A stretch of 64,000 nucleotides of DNA from Pseudemcibacter aquimaris (GTDB taxonomy: Bacteria > Pseudomonadota > Alphaproteobacteria > Sphingomonadales > Emcibacteraceae), in assembly GCF_028869115.1 (NCBI RefSeq), contig NZ_CP079800.1, forward strand, positions 1,302,001-1,366,000. Direction: 5' to 3'. Under the pieces are notes generated by a model, which was not told where the DNA came from, did not search any database, and saw nothing but the letters and a program-made list of their open reading frames with translations. Below, one piece after another: positions 43,814 to 53,342 of the stretch. Made by a program: the position numbers and the translations under genes. Each line of letters starts with the position of its first letter. Position 1 is the stretch's first letter.

Positions 43814-45902
43814 AGATTTTTCAATTCAGGAAAGACTGATTAACCGTGAGGTATCCTGGCTTGCGTTTAATAAACGCGTGATGGAACAGTCATCAAATAA
43901 AAACTATCCGTTACTAGAACGTCTGCGGTTCTTGTCGATTTCAGGTAATAACCTTGATGAATTTTATATGGTGCGTGTTGCGGGCCTTCGTGGCCTCGTG
44001 ACAACGGGCAATAACGTTGTCAGTGATGATGGTCTGACGCCAAAAGAACAGCTAAAGAAAATCAATACACTTGCTGGTGAACTCGTTGATAAGCAACAAC
44101 AGGAATACCGCGAGCTTATTGAAGAGCTTAGAAAAAATGAATTGAACCTGCTTGATATTGATGATGTTAAGCAAAAGGAAAAAGCGTGGCTTGAGAAATA
44201 TTTCCTTGAAAATGTGTTTCCGATTTTAACGCCGCTTGCCATTGACCTTGCGCATCCGTTTCCGTTTTTGCCGAACCTTGGCTTTTCATTGATTGTTGAT
44301 CTGCGCCGTAATGATAATAAGCAATCATTATTGGCATTGCTTCCTATTCCGCCGCAAACAAAGCGTTTCATCAGGCTGCCCGACCATAAGGGCGAGATTA
44401 GATTTATCTCGCTTGAAAATGTGCTTAGGATGTTTATCTCGCTTATCTTCCCGCTTTATGATTTAAAAGGCGAGGGGATATTCCGCATCATCCGTGATAG
44501 CGAGCTAGAGGTTGAAGAAAAAGCGGAAGATCTAGTACTTGTGTTTGAAAGTGCGCTTAAGCGTCGCCGCCGCGGTAATGTTGTACGCCTTGAAGTCAAT
44601 AAAGGTATGCCAAAGAACCTTCGCCGTATCATTCAAAAAGAACTTGAAGTCAATAAAGAAGACATCATGGAAGTGGACGGTGTACTTGGCCTTGCGGAAC
44701 TGAGTGATTTGATCGTTGAAGATAGAAAAGACCTTACCTTTAAACCGTTTAGCCCACGTTTTCCGCAACGGGTGAAAGATTTTAACGGTGATATCTTTGC
44801 GGCCATTAATCAAAAGGATTTTGTGGTTCACCACCCGTTTGAAAGCTTTGATGTGGTGGTTAGCTTTATTCAGCAGGCTGCCGCAGATGATAAAGTGCTG
44901 GCGATTAAACAAACACTATATAGAACCGGTGATAATAGTCCGATTGTTAAAGCGCTGATTAAGGCCGCTGAGGCTGGGAAATCAGTAACAGCACTTGTGG
45001 AACTTAAGGCCAGATTTGATGAAGCCCGCAACATTAAATGGGCGCAGGATATGGAACGCGCAGGTGTTCAGGTTGTCTTTGGTTTCTTAGAACTTAAAAC
45101 CCATGCGAAAATTTCTGTTGTGATCAGGCAGGAAGATGACGGATTGAAGTCATATTTGCATTGGGGGACAGGAAATTATCATCCGCAAACAGCAAAGGTT
45201 TATACGGATATATCATTCTTTACTGACAGCAAATCGCTAGGGCATGATGCGGTTCATATTTTCAATTATTTAACCGGAAATATGAAACCGGAAAACCTGA
45301 AGAAAATTGCAATATCCCCATATGGAATTCGTAATCATTTGATGGAATTGATTGATAAAGAAATTGAATTTGCAGGCGAAGGAAAACCAGCAAGCATTTG
45401 GGTGAAGCTTAATGCGCTCGTTGATCCGATCATCATTGATAAATTATATGAAGCATCAATGGCAGGGGTTCAAATTGACATGGTAGTTCGTGGCATTTGT
45501 TGTTTAAGGCCGGGCGTTAAGGGACTTTCTGAAAATATTCGCGTAAAATCTATTGTTGGTCGTTTCCTTGAACATGCTCGTATTGCTTGTTTTGGTAATG
45601 GTCATGCGCTGCCATCACCGGAAGCAAAGGTATTTATTTCATCCGCGGATTGGATGCCGAGAAACTTTGACAGACGTGTTGAAGTATTGGTGCCGCTTGA
45701 AAATCCAACAGTTCACTCGCAAGCTTTGGACCAAATTATGGTTTCGAATATGAAGGATACGGTTCAAAGCTGGCAACTTGATAGCGATGGCCATTATGAA
45801 AAAGTCGAACAAGACGAAGAGGCGCTATCCGCACATGAATATTTCATGACAAACCCGAGCCTTTCAGGGGTAGGCACGGTTAATAAAGAAGACAAAGACT
45901 AA
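43803..45902 (+). CDS. ppk1: Polyphosphate kinase 1
   Basis: 699 residues. PPK1 makes polyphosphate from ATP. Landmarks are REVSWLAFNKRVMEQS at the N terminus, YRTGDNSPIVKALIKAAEAG, the GTGNYHPQTAKVYTD segment and FLEHARIACFGNG, which hold the conserved His residues, and the second phospholipase-D-like half (SSADWMPRNFDRRVEVLVPL). The start at ATG 43803 (AGGGGA upstream) overlaps the end of hdaA by 11 bases; a TTG three bases earlier is not needed. ppx follows at 25 bases. Confidence 0.96.
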   Translation: MTIEDFSIQERLINREVSWLAFNKRVMEQSSNKNYPLLERLRFLSISGNNLDEFYMVRVAGLRGLVTTGNNVVSDDGLTPKEQLKKINTLAGELVDKQQQEYRELIEELRKNELNLLDIDDVKQKEKAWLEKYFLENVFPILTPLAIDLAHPFPFLPNLGFSLIVDLRRNDNKQSLLALLPIPPQTKRFIRLPDHKGEIRFISLENVLRMFISLIFPLYDLKGEGIFRIIRDSELEVEEKAEDLVLVFESALKRRRRGNVVRLEVNKGMPKNLRRIIQKELEVNKEDIMEVDGVLGLAELSDLIVEDRKDLTFKPFSPRFPQRVKDFNGDIFAAINQKDFVVHHPFESFDVVVSFIQQAAADDKVLAIKQTLYRTGDNSPIVKALIKAAEAGKSVTALVELKARFDEARNIKWAQDMERAGVQVVFGFLELKTHAKISVVIRQEDDGLKSYLHWGTGNYHPQTAKVYTDISFFTDSKSLGHDAVHIFNYLTGNMKPENLKKIAISPYGIRNHLMELIDKEIEFAGEGKPASIWVKLNALVDPIIIDKLYEASMAGVQIDMVVRGICCLRPGVKGLSENIRVKSIVGRFLEHARIACFGNGHALPSPEAKVFISSADWMPRNFDRRVEVLVPLENPTVHSQALDQIMVSNMKDTVQSWQLDSDGHYEKVEQDEEALSAHEYFMTNPSLSGVGTVNKEDKD

Positions 45903-45927
45903 GACTAAAATATAAGGGAAAAGGGCA

Positions 45928-47397
45928 TTGAGTAAGTTTGCCATTATCGATATCGGTTCCAATACCGTTAGGCTTGTGGTTTATGAAAACCGCGAACGTG
46001 CACCATATGTGATTTTTAATGAAAAGGTATTCTGTGGCCTTGGCCGTGGTGTGACGGATACAGGTAATATGATTGATGATGCCATGGATTTGGCGGCAAT
46101 CACGCTTAAACGTTTTGCTATGCTGATTGACAAGATGGGCATTAATGACCCACGTATTGTTGCCACATCGGCAGTCAGGGATGCGGACAATGGTCCTGCA
46201 TTTGTTGAACGGATCAAGGAATATACCGGATTAACGATCGAGGTAATTCAAGGCGTTGAAGAAGCAAGGCTTTCTGCAAACGGTGTTATTTGCGCACTTC
46301 CGCATGCGGACGGTGTTATTGCCGACCTTGGTGGTGGTAGTTTGGAACTTGCGACCATTAAAAACCGTGTCGTTGAAAATGAATGTACGCTTCCCATCGG
46401 GCCGCTCAGGCTTCAGGATCAGACAGGACACTGGTTTGATCATCCAAAACGTAGGGTTAAAAAGAATTTGGCCACTATTGAATGGTTAGATGCGAATAAA
46501 GGGCGCAAATTTTATGCGGTTGGTGGTGCATGGCGATCTCTCGCGCGTATTCATATGGATATGATCGATTACCCGCATGTGAATATGCATAATTATATTA
46601 TGCCTGTGAATGAGGTCATGTCTCTGGCGAAGAAAATCTCTAAAATGAGCCTCGTGGAAGTTTATCAGTACCGTGGTCTTATTTCAGAAAAACGCGCGAG
46701 AATTATTTCGCTTGCGTCATTGTCGCTTTATCATCTTTTAAAAACATTAAAACCATCAAAATTCGTTGTTTCCGCCTTTGGTATCCGTGAAGGTGTTCTT
46801 TATGATGGAATGAGTGACGAAGTCAGAAGCCAAGATCCGCTAATCGTTGGTTGTCATCAGGTGGCGGAAATGACAGGGCGTTTCCCGGAACACGGCGAAA
46901 GATTATATAACTGGATTGATCCGTTATTTGACGGGGAAAGCGACGAACAAAAAAGATTACGCCTTGCCATTTGTATCTTAAGCGATGTGGGGTGGCGCGG
47001 GCATCCTGAATACCGTGCGGATAAGGTTGTTGGTGAAATCCTATATGGCAGATTAGGGGGCATTAGTCATTGGGGCGTAGGGCTTATTTCAATGGCGTTA
47101 TACACTTGTTATGGCGGTTCCCGTCAATATAGTGATCAGGTTGAAACTGCGGCGTCCCTAATCAGTCGTCATGACCTTGCTTACGCGAAGAAAATTGGTC
47201 TTGCCTTAAGGCTTGCACAGCGTCTTTCTGCTGGAACGGAGAGGGGGTTGAAATTGGCCAAGCTTGAGATGAGCGAAGATGAATTGATCTTTAAAGTGAA
47301 TAAAGAAAAACGCGATATCATTAATGATGTCGTGGTGAAACGTTTGGAATCGCTGGCGCGGCTATGTGATTTAGACGCAAAAATTAAAAATATATAA
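45928..47397 (+). CDS. ppx: Exopolyphosphatase (Ppx/GppA family)
   Basis: 489 residues. Ppx removes phosphate from polyphosphate ends; GppA relatives also act on pppGpp. The ASKHA nucleotide fold shows AIIDIGSNTVRLVVYE and GVIADLGGGSLELATI. The C-terminal half (~320-489) is the helical HD-like extension. The start is TTG at 45928, 25 bases after ppk1, with AAAAGGG upstream. The pair sets polyphosphate level together. Confidence 0.94.
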   Translation: MSKFAIIDIGSNTVRLVVYENRERAPYVIFNEKVFCGLGRGVTDTGNMIDDAMDLAAITLKRFAMLIDKMGINDPRIVATSAVRDADNGPAFVERIKEYTGLTIEVIQGVEEARLSANGVICALPHADGVIADLGGGSLELATIKNRVVENECTLPIGPLRLQDQTGHWFDHPKRRVKKNLATIEWLDANKGRKFYAVGGAWRSLARIHMDMIDYPHVNMHNYIMPVNEVMSLAKKISKMSLVEVYQYRGLISEKRARIISLASLSLYHLLKTLKPSKFVVSAFGIREGVLYDGMSDEVRSQDPLIVGCHQVAEMTGRFPEHGERLYNWIDPLFDGESDEQKRLRLAICILSDVGWRGHPEYRADKVVGEILYGRLGGISHWGVGLISMALYTCYGGSRQYSDQVETAASLISRHDLAYAKKIGLALRLAQRLSAGTERGLKLAKLEMSEDELIFKVNKEKRDIINDVVVKRLESLARLCDLDAKIKNI

Positions 47398-47493
47398 GGT
47401 ATTATTAACTTTCATTTACTATAGTCCCTCAAGATACATGCGGTAAGTATACGGATTTTTCCTGTCCGTAAGTAATTAAGGAACTTTTGGTAA

Positions 47494-49569
47494 GTGTTAT
47501 CCAGGTATATTTTAACTTTTTTTGTGGGGCTTCAATTTATATTTTGCGCCGGCTTTTCGGCTGCGCAAGATATTGATCCTGCAATGGTTTTGTTAAAAAA
47601 ATTATCGGAAGGTGAATACTCGACAGTTCAAGAGCGTCGTGATGATTTAATTCAGGAATTAAATCAAACAACATATGCGAAAGACCGAATTGAGCTTCTC
47701 AAAATCATTCTGATTTATGATGCAGAATCCGATAATATCACTGCGATGGATGAGCATCTGGCTATGCTGCGTGAAGCAGGTGAACTTGTAAACGATCAAT
47801 CAGCCCTTGTTATTGCCGATATTTTTCAAATTTATAGTGAATATTTCAAAGATTTTCTGAATGCACCAACCATAGAATTACTTAATAATTTAAGTGACCG
47901 TAGAGCAAGTTTAAATGACACTAATTTGGATATTTTATATCACAATGCTTTATCGATCATTTTGGCATTTAACGGTGATTACGCGGCATCATTAAACGAA
48001 ATAAATCTATCATTAACGTTAGATCCTCAAGGCAGGTTTGGTGAGGTTTTAGAACTTTTTACTTACTGGACCTTAAGCTATATTCATGTTGAGCTTGTGA
48101 ATGATGAAAATGCCATTGAGTATTATACAAGGGCATTTGATTTTGCTATTGAAAGAGATCTTCCGGTTGATGTCATCATAACCACATACAATGTGGGTAT
48201 GGTGCTTTTTGATATCTTTAAAACGGATTTAGCAAAAAATTATTATGCGTTTTATAAACAAATTGCCCAGGAAAACGGCGATGAAGCAGCTGAAATGGAT
48301 GCATATTATAGTCTGGCAAGTATCGAGCATCAGTTAGGTAATTTTGAATTATCAGAAGAATACATCGGGCTATTTGGTGATTATCTTCCAAAAAATTCCT
48401 GGCATCATATTAATTTAACGCAAATATCCGCTCTGAATTTAGCGTCCTTGGGTTTTATTGAAGAAGCGCAGCAAAAAATTGACGAAGTAAATTCATATCT
48501 TGCGAATAATCCAGATAGGGTTGATTTAAAACAGTTAAGGGCCTTGAAACGTGCCGAAGCAGAAATTCTTTTTCAACAGGGTGAAGTCGAAAAAGCCATT
48601 CAATTGATTGGAAAAAATCAAACAGACCTTCAAAGAATGTTTAACCATAACCTTTCTTATGAAATTGCAAATGGTTTACTACAATTAGAAGAGGGCTTAA
48701 GAGGAAGAGAAAATCGCGCTGCAATTCAACAAGCAGAATTAAAGCAACAACGTTTTATCATAATAGCGTCTGTATCTTTTGTTATGATGATCTTAATTGC
48801 GGCATTTATGCAATATCGTGCAACCAGAAAATTGAAACTTGCCAATATTCAAATTGAACGAGAAAGCCAGCATAAATCAGATTTCCTTGCGAATATGTCC
48901 CATGAATTAAGAACGCCGTTAAATGCGGTGATCGGGTATTCAGACCTATTGATGCTGGATAGATCGGAAAACTTGTCCACTGAAAAGAAACATGAATATT
49001 TAAACGATATTAAAGGCAGTGGCATTCATCTTCTTAATTTAATTAATGATATTCTTGATTTATCAAAAATCGCCGCAGGAAAGCTTGAATTAAATGAGAC
49101 ATCTGTTGATTTAAATGAGCTATTAAATGATATTCATATGATGCTTTGGCCGGGTCTTAATGGAAAAGATCAGCAATGCGAAATTAATATCGATGATAAT
49201 ATTCCAAATTTATATGCGGATTATATGCTCGTTAAACAGATTTTGATTAATCTGATATCCAACGCATCACGTTATAGCGATAAAAGTAGTTTGATTAAGG
49301 TAAACGTTCAATTATCAGATGATAATCAAATTAGTCTAGAAGTGAATGATAATGGATATGGTATGGATGACGCACAATTAGAAGTCGCCTTGAAACCATT
49401 CATGCAAACACAAACCAGTTATGTAAAAAGTGAAAACAGCACAGGTCTTGGTTTGCCAATTGTTGTTGAATTATCAAGCTTGCATGATGCTGAATTTGAT
49501 ATTCATTCAGAATTGGGTGTAGGAACAAGCGTAAGTATCATTTTCCCGAAATCAAGAACGCTAAACTAA
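47494..49569 (+). CDS. Histidine kinase with predicted periplasmic TPR sensor
   Basis: 691 residues. A signal-like N terminus (TFFVGLQFIFCAGFSA) is followed by a helical repeat region (~30-410) with TPR-type units (FAIERDLPVDVIITTYNVGM, AYYSLASIEHQLGNFELSEE). One membrane helix lies at ~422-441, then a linker and HisKA with His470 ([20 protein letters not shown]). The HATPase has NLISNASRYS, DNGYGMDDAQLE and GLGLPIVVELSSL. There is no receiver domain. The start is GTG at 47494 with AAGGAAC about 9 bases upstream. It follows ppx by 96 bases and its stop overlaps the convergent VOC gene stop. Confidence 0.92.
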   Translation: MLSRYILTFFVGLQFIFCAGFSAAQDIDPAMVLLKKLSEGEYSTVQERRDDLIQELNQTTYAKDRIELLKIILIYDAESDNITAMDEHLAMLREAGELVNDQSALVIADIFQIYSEYFKDFLNAPTIELLNNLSDRRASLNDTNLDILYHNALSIILAFNGDYAASLNEINLSLTLDPQGRFGEVLELFTYWTLSYIHVELVNDENAIEYYTRAFDFAIERDLPVDVIITTYNVGMVLFDIFKTDLAKNYYAFYKQIAQENGDEAAEMDAYYSLASIEHQLGNFELSEEYIGLFGDYLPKNSWHHINLTQISALNLASLGFIEEAQQKIDEVNSYLANNPDRVDLKQLRALKRAEAEILFQQGEVEKAIQLIGKNQTDLQRMFNHNLSYEIANGLLQLEEGLRGRENRAAIQQAELKQQRFIIIASVSFVMMILIAAFMQYRATRKLKLANIQIERESQHKSDFLANMSHELRTPLNAVIGYSDLLMLDRSENLSTEKKHEYLNDIKGSGIHLLNLINDILDLSKIAAGKLELNETSVDLNELLNDIHMMLWPGLNGKDQQCEINIDDNIPNLYADYMLVKQILINLISNASRYSDKSSLIKVNVQLSDDNQISLEVNDNGYGMDDAQLEVALKPFMQTQTSYVKSENSTGLGLPIVVELSSLHDAEFDIHSELGVGTSVSIIFPKSRTLN

Positions 49570-50099
49570 TCAGATGCTCTGCTCGGTACCCAGCAGTAAC
49601 CATCGGGATCAAGAATATAACACTCTCTTAAACCATGGGGCTTGTCGGCGGTTCCGGAAAGTATGGTATATCCGGCGTCACGGGCACGTTTTTCTGCCTC
49701 ATCAGGATCGAGGTCATATAACCTAAGCTCAATGCCTTGACCGCGGCCCTCTACATCTTTAACAAAGCCTTGAAGCGGGTTGCTATGGTATGTTTCATCC
49801 GCATGAAGCATCCATACGGCATTTCCCTGCATTAACACGGCGAAACCCTCGCTGGTGTTTAGTACTCTTGCCATAAGGATATCTTTGGAAAATTTGATCG
49901 TGGCGTCTACATCACTGACCAGCAGATTTACGCCAAACCCACGTAACGATTGTCCAAATTCAACTGGATCAAGATCATCAGAAGCCATCATTGAACCTCC
50001 TGTTTCTTGTGCGCTTGCCATTTCTGTTGCTCCTGCGAGTGCCATTGCAGTTCCTGCGCCGGCTTTAAGTACCGTACGTCTTGAATAATCATTTTTCAT
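49566..50099 (-). CDS. Tat-exported VOC/glyoxalase-fold protein
   Basis: 177 residues. The signal YSRRTVLKAGAGTAMALAGA carries a clear twin-Arg motif, with cleavage after ASA. The VOC domain (~50-175) has VNLLVSDVDATIKFSKDILM, the middle GNAVWMLHADETYH and the terminal REAR-like LRECYILDPDGYCWVP. His in MLHAD and Glu in LRECY could be metal ligands. VOC proteins include lyases, dioxygenases and resistance binders; the reaction is unknown. It lies 24 bases after the cupin gene, so the two are probably one operon. Confidence 0.87.
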   Translation of the reverse strand: MKNDYSRRTVLKAGAGTAMALAGATEMASAQETGGSMMASDDLDPVEFGQSLRGFGVNLLVSDVDATIKFSKDILMARVLNTSEGFAVLMQGNAVWMLHADETYHSNPLQGFVKDVEGRGQGIELRLYDLDPDEAEKRARDAGYTILSGTADKPHGLRECYILDPDGYCWVPSRASD

Positions 50100-50123
50100 G
50101 TGGATTTATACTCTTATCTTTTA

Positions 50124-50981
50124 TTATTCACCTGATGCATGTCTATACCAGAAAATAAGTACGCGTGCACCATTTGTTGATACAACGCCTGTTCCGCTCC
50201 ATCCACTTGGTAAGACTACAACTTTTCCTTCGCCATAAATTTGTGCGTTACCATCACGGTTTACGAATGTCATGTTGCCTTCTAATACATAAATCATTTC
50301 ATCATATCCAAGGTCGGCAAACGGAACCTGACCGGGCTGTGCTTCCCAAACATCGACGCCGTATTTGTCATCTGTTGTGCGGTAAAACTCATGGTCACGG
50401 GCGATGATATCGCTTACATCCGGATCAAATGGTCTAAATTCTGCAAAGCGCTTGCCTGCGAGTGTGTCACGGTCAAGTAATACGATTTCTGTGTTATCAG
50501 CAATGCCAAGGTCATCATTGGTATAGTTCGAATAAATCATCTTTAGACCGCCCTGTGGGACAGTGAATGTGCCGCTCCATCCCTTTGGGATGACAATGCC
50601 TTCACCAGCAGAATAGGCAATTGGAACCTTGCCAGGTGCATTTAACATTGCGCTGCCTTCGAGGATATAAATGATTTCAGTAATCGGGAAATTATCAATT
50701 TCAACACTGCCGGTTTTACTTTCCCAGATGCCAGCGGAGTATCCACCATCTGAACTTTTGTAAAAAACATTCTCACGCACCATAAGGTCACTTATTTCAG
50801 AATTATATGGGGCAAAATCGCCAAGTGTTTCACCAGCAAGCACACTATTTGGAATTCTAAGTTGTACGATATCATTTTCCTGCGCATAGGATATCATACT
50901 GCTGCTCAATAAAAAGGCGAGGGCACAAATACTTCTGATGAAGAAATTTAATTTTGTTAAGTGTGTAAATATATTGAACAT
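50124..50981 (-). CDS. Exported tandem-cupin protein
   Basis: 285 residues with a signal peptide (cleavage after SYA, ahead of QENDIVQLR). Two similar ~115-residue cupin_3-type domains follow. Domain 1 has IWESKTGSVEID and IIYILEGSAMLNAPG; domain 2 has VWEAQPGQVPFADLGYDEMI and YVLEGNMTFVNRDG. Both keep the PxGWSGTF loop (IPKGWSGTF, LPSGWSGTG), but the His metal ligands of classical cupins are absent, so it may bind a ligand without metal. It is the first gene before the Tat-exported VOC protein. Confidence 0.85.
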   Translation of the reverse strand: MFNIFTHLTKLNFFIRSICALAFLLSSSMISYAQENDIVQLRIPNSVLAGETLGDFAPYNSEISDLMVRENVFYKSSDGGYSAGIWESKTGSVEIDNFPITEIIYILEGSAMLNAPGKVPIAYSAGEGIVIPKGWSGTFTVPQGGLKMIYSNYTNDDLGIADNTEIVLLDRDTLAGKRFAEFRPFDPDVSDIIARDHEFYRTTDDKYGVDVWEAQPGQVPFADLGYDEMIYVLEGNMTFVNRDGNAQIYGEGKVVVLPSGWSGTGVVSTNGARVLIFWYRHASGE

Positions 50982-51130
50982 AATAGCTTTTCTCCCAACG
51001 TGTGATGTTTATTAGTGTCACTCCCTCAAATGACGATATAACAGGATGACACAAATCCGGCGAAATATCAAATGCAACCGAAACAAGAAAAACGAAATTC
51101 TATTTATGTTCAAGGGCTTCTGTTTTCCTG

Positions 51131-53200
51131 TTAAAATTGACCGCTTACTATAAAGGACATAAAAGTTCCTCGTCTTCTGTTTGTTGTTTCAAACCCTGTT
51201 GGTAATGTTGCCCTTGACGGGTTGTAAAAGCTGCGCTCCCTGATTTCTTTCATTTTCCCTATGCCGTTTACTTCAAACCTTACGAGAAGTCCTTCGAAAT
51301 ATGATGTTTCAATAAAGGCATCCCATTTTGATTGTGTTCTTAAGTGATCGATTTCGGTAACATAGAAATACTCCACATCCCTACGTGCAGAAAAACCAAA
51401 TCCCCATGCAAGTTTGTGTTCAGTAAGATTTTGTCTAAAGTTAATTTCAATCTTCGGTGCTGAAATATTGGTTAGTTTCCTGTTTTCATTGGTAACAGGG
51501 TCTAGAAGGTCGGATGCTCTATCCTCAGCAATAATTTTAATTTGAGCGCCCTTTAAAAGATTTGTTACGGGAACGGTTAAGGCGGCATTATAACCCCAAA
51601 GACGTGCGTTTCCAGCATTACCTATGCCTTGAATGCCGTTGGGTTGTAATATGAATTCCAATACATCATTCTTCCATTCATGAAATACTTCAATATTGAT
51701 ACTTCCGGCATCTGAATATAGGTAACTGGATTGTAAACTAAGACGTGTTGTTTTGTCGGGTTGTAATTCGGGGTTGCCGCTGGTTACCCTTTCATCCACT
51801 ACATTCGCTGTTGAAACAAAATCATTAAAGCTAAGCTGTCCAACACTTCTACGCGCAGCCATACGAATTTGAAATGCTTCAGAAAAATCATAGGTTACGC
51901 TGAGTGAAGGCTTGAAATATATGAATGATTGTTTATTGCTGGCGTCGCGGGATACTTTAATCTGTGACCCTTCAACGGTTATGCCGCTTTCGATGCTTAA
52001 TTCTGTTACTGGACGCCAAAGCAGATTGGCGAAAGCTTCGCCGCGCGTTTCCTGAACGGTTACATCGGCTATTGGAACGAATACGGATGATTCAGCGCCG
52101 GATATATCAATATTTGTAATGTCAATTGATCCATCCAGTTTGTTATAGGTGACCTCGCCGCCAATTTCCGGACGCAGGTTTGGGTTTCCGCCTTTTGTAA
52201 ATGTCGTACGAAGGATTGATTCATAAGTATCACGTTTGAAATCAACGCGTTTGCCGTTTGAATATTCACCAACCGGGCTTTCATTATAGGTATCATCTGT
52301 ATACCACCAATGCTGATGTGTTCCAAGCCCGACTATTTTCATGGTCCAGTCATTTTTAAGTGGTGTGGTAAAATCTGCACCTAACTCGCCTTCATAAAAC
52401 TGGCTGTTGTAATCAGAATAAAATAAACTGTCAGGGCTATCGTCTGGTAAACGTCCGTTGAACCTTTTTCTGTCAGTTAAGGGTTTAAACTTGCTCCAGC
52501 CTAATCGGCTATTTAATTGAAGGGTGCTTTCATTGAATTTTCTTCTCGCATCCCCTGAAAAAAATACATCGGAAAGCGTGCTTGGTCTGTCTTCAGATTC
52601 TGAATATAACAGTTCCTTAGAGCTATCAAAGCGTTCAACGACACCTTGTCTCGGATATGTTTGTTTAAATCCGTTTAATTTAATGGAAGTATCCCATTCA
52701 TCAATTTGGTTTGTGAATGTTGTTTCCACAATTGGGTTTAAAATGCCACCTGGTGCAATTTCAAGTTCTGTTTGCCATCTTAAGGTGTTGGTGTCCTGAT
52801 TTCGGATAATGTTAGCGACGACCGATTGTCCTGATGCTTCGCCTGTGGTGGCGGATCCTCTTAATAATTCCACGCGTGCGACACCAGACGCAGGGATACG
52901 CAGCAGGGCATCTTCCAAGCCACCGGATTTAGATGTGGGCCTGTTGCCATCAATCAATACATTACCCGCACCCGCACCGAACCCACGGATTTCTTCACCA
53001 ATGTCAATATTAAAACCCGGTACTTGATTAATAATATCAAGTGCCGTTTGTGGATTAAATTGGCTAAAAAATGCCGCGTCATAACTATCGATATCATTCG
53101 AGTTTATATCGTTGTCTTGCGCAATCGCATAAGGAGCCAATAACAATGTACCTAAAGAAAAAAGGCAAGTTTTAGGTAAAAGTGCTCGATTGATTTTCAT
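51131..53200 (-). CDS. TonB-dependent outer-membrane receptor
   Basis: 689 residues from ATG 53200 (GGGG 6 bases upstream), which begins the signal peptide (TCLFSLGTLLLAPYAIA). The plug domain (~35-150) shows ALDIINQVPGFNIDIGEEIR, NVLIDGNRPTSKSGG and RVELLRGSATTGEASGQSVV. The barrel follows (many aromatic strands, for example WRPVTELSIESGITV) and ends in RRGTFMSFIVSGQF, a terminal Phe. The substrate is unknown; neighbours (tricorn protease, sugar-isomerase-like protein, cupin) hint at organic ligands rather than iron. A 19-bp dyad lies 73 bases upstream. Confidence 0.93.
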   Translation of the reverse strand: MKINRALLPKTCLFSLGTLLLAPYAIAQDNDINSNDIDSYDAAFFSQFNPQTALDIINQVPGFNIDIGEEIRGFGAGAGNVLIDGNRPTSKSGGLEDALLRIPASGVARVELLRGSATTGEASGQSVVANIIRNQDTNTLRWQTELEIAPGGILNPIVETTFTNQIDEWDTSIKLNGFKQTYPRQGVVERFDSSKELLYSESEDRPSTLSDVFFSGDARRKFNESTLQLNSRLGWSKFKPLTDRKRFNGRLPDDSPDSLFYSDYNSQFYEGELGADFTTPLKNDWTMKIVGLGTHQHWWYTDDTYNESPVGEYSNGKRVDFKRDTYESILRTTFTKGGNPNLRPEIGGEVTYNKLDGSIDITNIDISGAESSVFVPIADVTVQETRGEAFANLLWRPVTELSIESGITVEGSQIKVSRDASNKQSFIYFKPSLSVTYDFSEAFQIRMAARRSVGQLSFNDFVSTANVVDERVTSGNPELQPDKTTRLSLQSSYLYSDAGSINIEVFHEWKNDVLEFILQPNGIQGIGNAGNARLWGYNAALTVPVTNLLKGAQIKIIAEDRASDLLDPVTNENRKLTNISAPKIEINFRQNLTEHKLAWGFGFSARRDVEYFYVTEIDHLRTQSKWDAFIETSYFEGLLVRFEVNGIGKMKEIRERSFYNPSRATLPTGFETTNRRRGTFMSFIVSGQF

Positions 53201-53272
53201 AAAAGCCCCAATCATTAAATAGTCTTCTTACAAACTGTAAGGGTGTAGATTAAATTGGGGTCGCACAATAAA

Positions 53273-53291
53273 TTGTTATATTGTAACAATA
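53273..53291. promoter_or_regulatory. 19-bp dyad upstream of the TonB-dependent receptor
   Basis: ATTGTTA (53273-53279), spacer TATTG, TAACAAT (53285-53291): a perfect 7-5-7 inverted repeat placed 73 bases before the receptor start. It is a candidate operator for a dimeric regulator. Confidence 0.5.
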
Positions 53292-53342
53292 AAGTGGATT
53301 TTATGAAAATCTGATATTATTTTTGGCTACTTGATGATCGTT

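Noticed and set aside
47450-47470. TACGGA/TCCGTA stem between ppx and the kinase gene, as a terminator
   Set aside because: The stem is 6 bp with a 9-base loop and no T run after it.
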